Under the pieces are notes generated by a model. That model was not told the origin of the DNA and searched no databases. It saw only the letters and a list, made by a program, of their open reading frames with translations. A DNA stretch of 64,000 nt. It comes from Plastoroseomonas hellenica (GTDB lineage Bacteria > Pseudomonadota > Alphaproteobacteria > Acetobacterales > Acetobacteraceae). A program made the position numbers and the translations under genes. The first letter of the stretch is position 1. Each line of letters begins with the position of its first letter. Location of the stretch: positions 1 to 64,000 of the forward strand of contig NZ_JAAGBB010000002.1 in assembly GCF_018129085.1 (NCBI RefSeq), written 5' to 3'. Below, in pieces: positions 59,233-64,000 of this stretch.

Positions 59233-60423
59233 TCACGCCACGGTCTGCGCGGCGAGGTTCTTCGGCGCGCGCGTCAGCACCTCCGGCTTCGCCCCCACCA
59301 CCACCGTGTCGTCGTGGCGGAAGCCGCCAAGGCCCCATTCATAGAGGCCCGGCTCCGCCGAATAGACCTCGTTCTCGAGCAGGGGGCGGGTGTTGAAGGC
59401 CATATCCTCGGGGAATTCATGGCCGAGCGTGCCCATGCCATGCCCGGTGCGGTGCAGGATGAGCTCGGCGCAGCCGGCGCGTTCGATCACCGCCTGTGCC
59501 GCGGCGTCGATCGCGCAGACCGGCTGGCCCGTGATGGCGGCCTCGCAGGCCGCCTCGTTCGCGGCGCGCGCCGTCTCGAACAGGAAGGCCTGGCGCGGGC
59601 TCGGCTTGCCGCAGAACCAGGTGCGCTCGTTCTCCACCACCAGCCCGTTCAGCCTGGGGATGACGATGTTGACCAGGCCATGCCCGGTCTCGATACGCTG
59701 GCCGGAGGAGCGGCCATCGCCATGCGGCGCGCAGCTCGGCGGGCCCGAGAGCGTCCAGCAGCGCAGGATCTCGAGCTGCTCGCCCGGGAAGCGGCGGGCG
59801 GATTCCTCGGCCATCGCGGCGGCCATCGCCATGTCCATCTCCTGCACCAGGCGGCCGGGGCGGATCGCTTCCCGGTAGCGGTCCTGCACCCAGTCGGTGA
59901 GGGCGGCGATCTCGCGCAGCAGGGCGATCTCCTCCGCATGCTTCACCCAGCGGAGCGCGCGGCAGCCGGCCGTGGCATTCTCGAGCTTCGCCTGCGGCAG
60001 CAGTGCTGCGGCGCGCGCCAGCATGCCGCCGGCGGCATCCGCGCCGATCCGTGCGCGCGCCAGGCCGGCGCGGCGCAACCGGTCCGCCACCATTTCCGGC
60101 CATTGCGTTACCAGCGGCAGGCGGCGGGCGAGGCGCGGATGCTCGGCGTAGAATTCGGCGTCCGCGACCCAGAGCTTCCCGGCCTCGGCGCCGAAGCGCC
60201 AGTGGTTGGTCGAGAGCTCGTTCAGGATGACGAAGGGCGCGCCGTTGCGCGGCACGATGCAGGCGATCGGCCGTTCCCAGGGCTGCACATCGGTATGGAA
60301 GTTGGTCACGAACTGGAAGAAATCGCTCTGGGTGAAGGCGAGGGCATCATAGCCTTCGCGGTCCATCAGGGCCTGCATGAGGCCGAGGCGGTGGTCGCGA
60401 ACGGCGGTGCCGAGAAAGGCCAT
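59233..60423 (-). CDS. M24-family (Xaa-Pro peptidase/creatinase-like) protein
   Basis: 396 residues. The N-terminal creatinase domain (AFLGTAVRDHRLGLMQALMDREGYDALAFTQSDFFQFVTNFHTDVQPWERP) precedes the pita-bread domain: RTGHGMGTLGHEFPEDMAFNTRPLLENEVYSAEPGLYEWGLGGFRHDDTVVV. The metallopeptidase His and one Glu position are kept. The usual Asp-x10-Asp pair is not evident (VNIVIPRLNGLVVENERTW), as in metal-free creatinase-type enzymes. It may hydrolyse a C-N bond in a small amide, as ectoine hydrolase or creatinase do. Confidence 0.8.
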   Translation of the reverse strand: MAFLGTAVRDHRLGLMQALMDREGYDALAFTQSDFFQFVTNFHTDVQPWERPIACIVPRNGAPFVILNELSTNHWRFGAEAGKLWVADAEFYAEHPRLARRLPLVTQWPEMVADRLRRAGLARARIGADAAGGMLARAAALLPQAKLENATAGCRALRWVKHAEEIALLREIAALTDWVQDRYREAIRPGRLVQEMDMAMAAAMAEESARRFPGEQLEILRCWTLSGPPSCAPHGDGRSSGQRIETGHGLVNIVIPRLNGLVVENERTWFCGKPSPRQAFLFETARAANEAACEAAITGQPVCAIDAAAQAVIERAGCAELILHRTGHGMGTLGHEFPEDMAFNTRPLLENEVYSAEPGLYEWGLGGFRHDDTVVVGAKPEVLTRAPKNLAAQTVA

Positions 60424-60455
60424 GGCGGCGGGTTCCCTTTCTTGTGGTGGGGTGT

Positions 60456-61445
60456 TCAGCCCAGGCGCAGGCCGCGCCGGCGGATGAAGGCGCCCCAGAT
60501 CGCGCTGTCGCGCTCGAAGCTCTGGCGGATGGTCGCGGGGGAGCCCTCGATGGGGTCGAGATAGACCTCCCGCAGGCGCTGGCGCACCGCCGGGTCCCGC
60601 AGCGTCTTCTGCAGCGCTGCGTTCAGGCGCAGCACCGGCTCCTCCGGCATGCCGGCGGGGCCGACCAGCGCGTACCAGCCGGGCATGGTCGGCGCCTGCA
60701 GGCCAGCCTCGTGGAGCGTCGGCACATCGGGCAGGTCCGGCAGGCGGGCGTCGAGCAGCACGGCGAGCGGCACGATCGTGCCGCTGCGGATATGCGGCAG
60801 CAGGGACCCCACCACGCCGAGCATGCTGTCGGTCTCGCCCGCGATCAGGCTGTTGAAGGGCGAGACGGCGCTATAGGGCACATGCGTCAGGCGGATATCC
60901 GCGGCCTCGGCCACCATCTCCATGGCGAGATGCGTCGAATTGCCGTTGCCGGCGCTGGCGTAGGTCAGCTCCCCCGGCCTGGCGCGGGCACGTTCGAGGA
61001 ATTGCGCCACCGTGGTGATGCCGCTGCGCTTGCTCGCGACCAGCATGAAGGGCGTGTCGACCACCGGCGCGACATAGGTGAAGTCCCGCACCGGGTCGTA
61101 GGAGAGGCTGGCATAGAGGAAGGGGTTGAAGGCGAACATCGAGACGCCGGCCAGCATGACCGCGTGGCCGTCCGGGCGCTGCTGCTTCAGGTAGGCGGCG
61201 GCGAGGTTGCCGTTGGCACCGGCGCGGTTCTCGATGATGACGGGCTGGCCGAGCTCGCGCGCCATGGCCTCGGCCAGAAGCCGCGCGACCACATCGGTCA
61301 GCGTGCCGGCGGCGAGCGGCACCACCATCCGGATGGGCTGGTTCGGGAAGCCCGGCCTGCCTTGCCCGAAGCCCGGAGAGGACGCACCGAGGGCCGCGGT
61401 GATGGCGGCGACGGGCAGGAGCCGGCCGAAGTCACGCCGTTGCAT
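60456..61445 (-). CDS. Bug/TctC-family periplasmic solute receptor
   Basis: 329 residues. Signal RRDFGRLLPVAAITAALGASSPGFGQ (twin-arginine-like). IRMVVPLAAGTLTDVVARLLAEAMARELGQPVIIENRAGANGNLAAAYL, VSMFAFNPFLYASLSYDPVRDF, YASAGNGNSTHLAMEM and VPYSAVSPFNSLIAGETDS define the family. It leads the presumed Bug, M24, GAF, Bug operon, with a palindromic operator 60 bases upstream facing a divergent TetR gene. Confidence 0.9.
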   Translation of the reverse strand: MQRRDFGRLLPVAAITAALGASSPGFGQGRPGFPNQPIRMVVPLAAGTLTDVVARLLAEAMARELGQPVIIENRAGANGNLAAAYLKQQRPDGHAVMLAGVSMFAFNPFLYASLSYDPVRDFTYVAPVVDTPFMLVASKRSGITTVAQFLERARARPGELTYASAGNGNSTHLAMEMVAEAADIRLTHVPYSAVSPFNSLIAGETDSMLGVVGSLLPHIRSGTIVPLAVLLDARLPDLPDVPTLHEAGLQAPTMPGWYALVGPAGMPEEPVLRLNAALQKTLRDPAVRQRLREVYLDPIEGSPATIRQSFERDSAIWGAFIRRRGLRLG

Positions 61446-61503
61446 GGCTGCGGTTCCTTGTCAGGGGCTGCGATTGGCGAGCGGCACTACATTCTGGAAG
61501 CTC

Positions 61504-61533
61504 AATAAAAAACAGACTGACCTGTTTTTATTT
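61504..61533. promoter_or_regulatory. TetR operator between the Bug and TetR genes
   Basis: AAAAACAG (61508-61515), ACTGAC and CTGTTTTT (61522-61529) form a perfect inverted repeat that extends, with slips, to AATAAAAAACAG/CTGTTTTTATTT. It is the most AT-rich spot of the divergent region. Control by the TetR protein is inferred. Confidence 0.5.
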
Positions 61534-61629
61534 TTCGGTCAAGATGCGATTCCGGGCCTCGGATCACGGCGGCTTGCGCGCCGCCCCGGGGTATTCGCGT
61601 CGTGCGATCCGCGGGAGAAGTGGGGATCG

Positions 61630-62319
61630 ATGACAGGCACGGCGATGGATCAGGCGACGCGGCCCGAAGCGGCCATCGGCAAGCAGGCGCGCCGATCCGC
61701 GGAGATGCGGCGGCGGCTCTGCCAGGCGGCACTCGATGCCCTCTGCGAGGTCGGGTACGATTCACTGACCACCCCGATGATCGCGGCGCGCGCCGGCGTG
61801 TCGCGCGGCGCGCAGACGCATCACTTCGCCACCAAGGCCGACATGCTGGTGGGGGTCCTGGAATACCTGGTGCAGATCTGGGACGAGGCGCGGCTGGCCG
61901 CCTTCGGCGGCAAGGATCTCAGCGACGTGCCGTTCGACGTCTATCTCCGCTTCGCGTGGCGGGAGATCTTCGGCAAGCCGAGCTACATCGCGGCGCTGGA
62001 GCTGATGCTGGCGGCGCGGGTGGACAAGGCGCTCGGCGAGCGGCTGCGGCAGGTGCTCGATTCCATCGTGGGCGATCGGAACCTGCGCTGGCGCCAGTTG
62101 CTGCGGTTTCCCGATGTGCGGCGGGAGGAGCAGTTCCAGTACATGACGCTCTGCCTGCTCCGCGGCATGGCGATCCACGCGAGCTTCAACCGCGGCGACG
62201 ACGTCAACGAAGCCGTCCTCGAAGCCTGGATCGAGATCGCGGACAAGCTGATCGCGATGGAGCGGCCTGGCGCGGGTGCGAAGTCCTCGAGGCGCGCGCG
62301 GAAGCCGGTGCCGCGCTGA
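61630..62319 (+). CDS. TetR/AcrR-family transcriptional regulator
   Basis: 229 residues from ATG 61630 (ATG 61645 possible). RSAEMRRRLCQAALDALCEVGYDSLTTPMIAARAGVSRGAQTHHFATKADMLVGVLEYL is the HTH (about 23-82), of the BetI-like SRGAxxHHF type. The rest is the helical ligand domain (YIAALELMLAARVDKALGERL). It is divergent from the Bug, M24, GAF, Bug run with the AAAAACAG palindrome between them, and so probably represses that run. Confidence 0.9.
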   Translation: MTGTAMDQATRPEAAIGKQARRSAEMRRRLCQAALDALCEVGYDSLTTPMIAARAGVSRGAQTHHFATKADMLVGVLEYLVQIWDEARLAAFGGKDLSDVPFDVYLRFAWREIFGKPSYIAALELMLAARVDKALGERLRQVLDSIVGDRNLRWRQLLRFPDVRREEQFQYMTLCLLRGMAIHASFNRGDDVNEAVLEAWIEIADKLIAMERPGAGAKSSRRARKPVPR

Positions 62320-62358
62320 ACCTCAGGCTGGTATGCTCCGCCGCCGAGGCGCACGCGA

Positions 62359-62871
62359 TCACAGGCGCTTTTCGAGCACGATGAACCGCAAGGCGCTGGG
62401 CAGCCCCGCGTCGCCACCGCCGAGGCCGGCGGTATGTGCCTCTCGCCTGCCGGTTGGCCGATAGCCGCGACGCTCATACCAGGCGACCAGATCACGCCGC
62501 GATTTGCTGACGACTATCCTCGCCTGGGTCGCGCTCCGGTCGGCGGCGAACTGCTCCGCATCTTCCAGCAGGGCGCGGCCGATCGCCGTTCTCCGGAACT
62601 CCGACGCGACGGCCAGCATCGAGATCGTGCAGGCCCCCATATCGTTCATCTCCACGGCGATGCAGCCAAGTAGCATCGGGAAGGTGCCGGCCCTCCGCAC
62701 CAGGATGATTGTCGAAGCCCTGCCGATCATGGCTGCGGCCTCCTCCGACGTCATGCCCGGAAGCGGTTCCGCCGCTTCGATCCCTCCTCGGCGCGGCAGG
62801 CTCCAGTCAGCGCTGTCCAGGAGCTCCGCCACGGCTCGGGCATCGGCTGCCGTCGCAATCTCCGACCGCAT
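62359..62871 (-). CDS. GNAT-family N-acetyltransferase
   Basis: 170 residues from ATG 62871 (GGAGAAGG upstream). IATAADARAVAELLDSADWSLP, then CTISMLAVASEFRRTAIGRALLEDAEQFAADRSATQARIVVS (acetyl-CoA-binding motif A with RxxxIG) and LVAWYERRGYRPTGRRE give a complete fold. The substrate is unknown. It is convergent with the TetR gene (39 bases apart) and 19 bases behind a DedA gene. Confidence 0.85.
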   Translation of the reverse strand: MRSEIATAADARAVAELLDSADWSLPRRGGIEAAEPLPGMTSEEAAAMIGRASTIILVRRAGTFPMLLGCIAVEMNDMGACTISMLAVASEFRRTAIGRALLEDAEQFAADRSATQARIVVSKSRRDLVAWYERRGYRPTGRREAHTAGLGGGDAGLPSALRFIVLEKRL

Positions 62872-62890
62872 GACCTTCTCCTGCCAGCCG

Positions 62891-63523
62891 TTACTCGCGG
62901 CTACGCATGGTCCCGGAACGCTTGCGGCGGCGCCATTGCCAGGCGAGCGCAAGGATCACCTCCGTCGCGAGAAGGAGGACCAGCACCTGGACGGCCAGGA
63001 TTGAGGCATTGGCGTTCGGTGCGATGGATGCCGCGACATGTCCGACGCCGATGAAGAGCATGTTCCAGACGGCGATCCCCGCCATCGTCGCGGCGGTGAA
63101 GGATCTCATGTCGGCGCGGAACAGTCCGGCGATCACCGGAGAGATCAAACGGACGGTCGGGACCAGTTGCGAACCAAAGACCAGAAGCCGCTGGTGGCCG
63201 CGGAAGGAGACGAGCACGCTGTCGACCCGCTTCGACGACATCCCGGCGAGGCGGCCGACGGTCGTCAGCAGCCGATGGCTCCGGTCTTCATTGAGGGCAA
63301 TGGTGAGTCCATAGAGCAGCAGGCACCCCGCAACACTGCCACCCATCGTTGCCGCAACGGCGGATGCCACCGGCCAGGCGCCGTCGGCGGCGGCGATGCC
63401 GATGGCGACGAGAACACCGTAGGAGGGCAGGATCGGCACGAAGCGCTCAGCCAGGCCAAGGGCGAAAAGGCCGGCGATGCCGTATGCCGCGATGCACGTC
63501 ATGAGGACGCCGAGCGGGTCCAT
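62891..63523 (-). CDS. DedA-family membrane protein
   Basis: 210 residues from ATG 63523 (GGGAG upstream). Five or so hydrophobic segments are present. LGLAERFVPILPSYGVLVAIG resembles the DedA E-x(n)-P-x(n)-P motif. FGSQLVPTVRLISPVIAGLFRADMRSFTAATMAGIAVWNMLFIGVGHV carries the SRFxPxxR-like conserved region. DedA proteins are undecaprenyl-phosphate flippase and SNARE-associated-family membrane proteins. It follows the partial methyltransferase gene after 33 bases on the same strand. Confidence 0.85.
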   Translation of the reverse strand: MDPLGVLMTCIAAYGIAGLFALGLAERFVPILPSYGVLVAIGIAAADGAWPVASAVAATMGGSVAGCLLLYGLTIALNEDRSHRLLTTVGRLAGMSSKRVDSVLVSFRGHQRLLVFGSQLVPTVRLISPVIAGLFRADMRSFTAATMAGIAVWNMLFIGVGHVAASIAPNANASILAVQVLVLLLATEVILALAWQWRRRKRSGTMRSRE

Positions 63524-63556
63524 GGGACACTCCCATCCTTTCAAAGCGGCTTGCCG

Positions 63557-64000
63557 CTACGCCTGATCCGGCGCCGTCCGCGGATGGAACGGATGCCCTG
63601 CGGCCAGGCGTGGCTGGCGCCGGCTGATGCGGTAGACCGCAGCGGGCGGGATATTGGCGAGTGCCCGGCCGATATGGGTCGCCTTCAGTCCCAGCCGGTC
63701 GAGCAGCGCACGCGGTATCGGACAGGTCGGGCCATAGGTGAATTGGTAGAAGGCGCCGTCCGGCCGCAGCTTGGCGAAAGCGCCGTCCAGGATGGCGATG
63801 ACCTTGCGCGGCGGCATCGACAGCACCGGCAGGCCGCTGACGACGGCACCGGCCGGCGTGCCGCCAAAGAGCTCGACGCCCTTCAGCCGGGAGGCATCCA
63901 TCCAGAGGGTGCGGGCACGCGGAAATCGGTGGTGCAGCTTGACCGCGAATTCCGATCCGTACTCGATCAGCGCCAGCTTCTCCTGCGCCACGCCCCGCGC
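63557..64000 (-). CDS. SAM-dependent phospholipid N-methyltransferase-like, C-terminal part (runs off the window)
   Basis: The frame is open through the edge at 64000; the GTG at 63991 is an internal Val, as the sequence before it (ARG) continues. LALIEYGSEFAVKLHHRFPRARTLWMDASRL has the acidic loop after strand beta2. GAVVSGLPVLSMPPRKVIAILDGAFAKLRPDGAFYQFTYGPTCPIPRALLDRLGLKATHIGRALANIPPAAVYRI is the PmtA-like C-terminal half. The likely role is phosphatidylethanolamine N-methylation; the SAM GxGxG motif lies outside the window. Confidence 0.8.
   Translation of the reverse strand, partial: ARGVAQEKLALIEYGSEFAVKLHHRFPRARTLWMDASRLKGVELFGGTPAGAVVSGLPVLSMPPRKVIAILDGAFAKLRPDGAFYQFTYGPTCPIPRALLDRLGLKATHIGRALANIPPAAVYRISRRQPRLAAGHPFHPRTAPDQA

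Overview
The window is a high-GC chromosomal segment from an alphaproteobacterium, most like the Acetobacteraceae/Roseomonas group. The basis is the GC-rich codon use, three periplasmic Bug/TctC-type solute receptors, two aldehyde-oxidase-like molybdoenzyme cassettes, many small-molecule catabolic genes, and MITE-like and hairpin-rich intergenic repeats. This placement is an inference; no rRNA or tRNA gene was seen.

Layout. 1-5680 holds housekeeping and stress genes: a partial lytic transglycosylase, dapA, smpB, a VOC protein, a GFA-type enzyme, a GST and a divergent MarR-GNAT fusion, followed by a 500-bp palindrome-rich gap. 5681-18879 is an accessory catabolic/transport locus. A TIM-barrel (PEP-hydrolase-like) protein fused to a degenerate NtrC-type AAA+ and Fis-type HTH lies upstream of a nine-gene operon: a complete branched-chain-type ABC importer, a Tm-1-like (UPF0261) protein, a second PEP-hydrolase-like TIM barrel, a tandem SRPBCC protein, a sugar-phosphate-isomerase-like TIM barrel and a Gfo/Idh/MocA oxidoreductase. 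A third, shortened TIM-barrel paralogue lies antisense. 18982-24127 carries a sulfite-oxidase-like molybdoenzyme and a glutathione peroxidase, a TumE/HVO_A0114-type toxin-antitoxin pair, a TetR regulator, two alpha/beta hydrolases (one fluoroacetate-dehalogenase-like) and a RibD/DHFR-like reductase. 24386-37228 has two membrane proteins (one a DUF3592-DUF3455 fusion), two PaoABC/YagTSR-like cassettes with different regulators (LysR, MarR), a pair of oppositely oriented 170-bp MITE-like elements, a LysR remnant and an MBL hydrolase.

37458-43719 is a lower-GC defence island. A reverse transcriptase with a C-terminal extension is divergent from a SIR2 + HerA pair, and an unrecognised gene follows. 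43811-50415 is a hydroxyquinol/maleylacetate-type aromatic catabolic operon with an IclR regulator and a Bug receptor on the opposite strand. It ends in a 200-bp composite palindrome that appears to supply the last codons of its final gene. 50584-64000 is mixed: an amino-acid-binding protein, a YopT-like cysteine protease candidate, family-5 uracil-DNA glycosylase, a NYN nuclease, folK, a RelBE-type pair, AdaA, MFS and LysE exporters, two Bug receptors around an M24/creatinase-like enzyme and a GAF protein under a divergent TetR, a GNAT, a DedA protein and a partial SAM methyltransferase.

The least described unit is the Tm-1-like/TIM-barrel/ABC-importer locus with its enzyme-like sensor regulator. 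The RT + SIR2-HerA arrangement is the most likely antiviral module.
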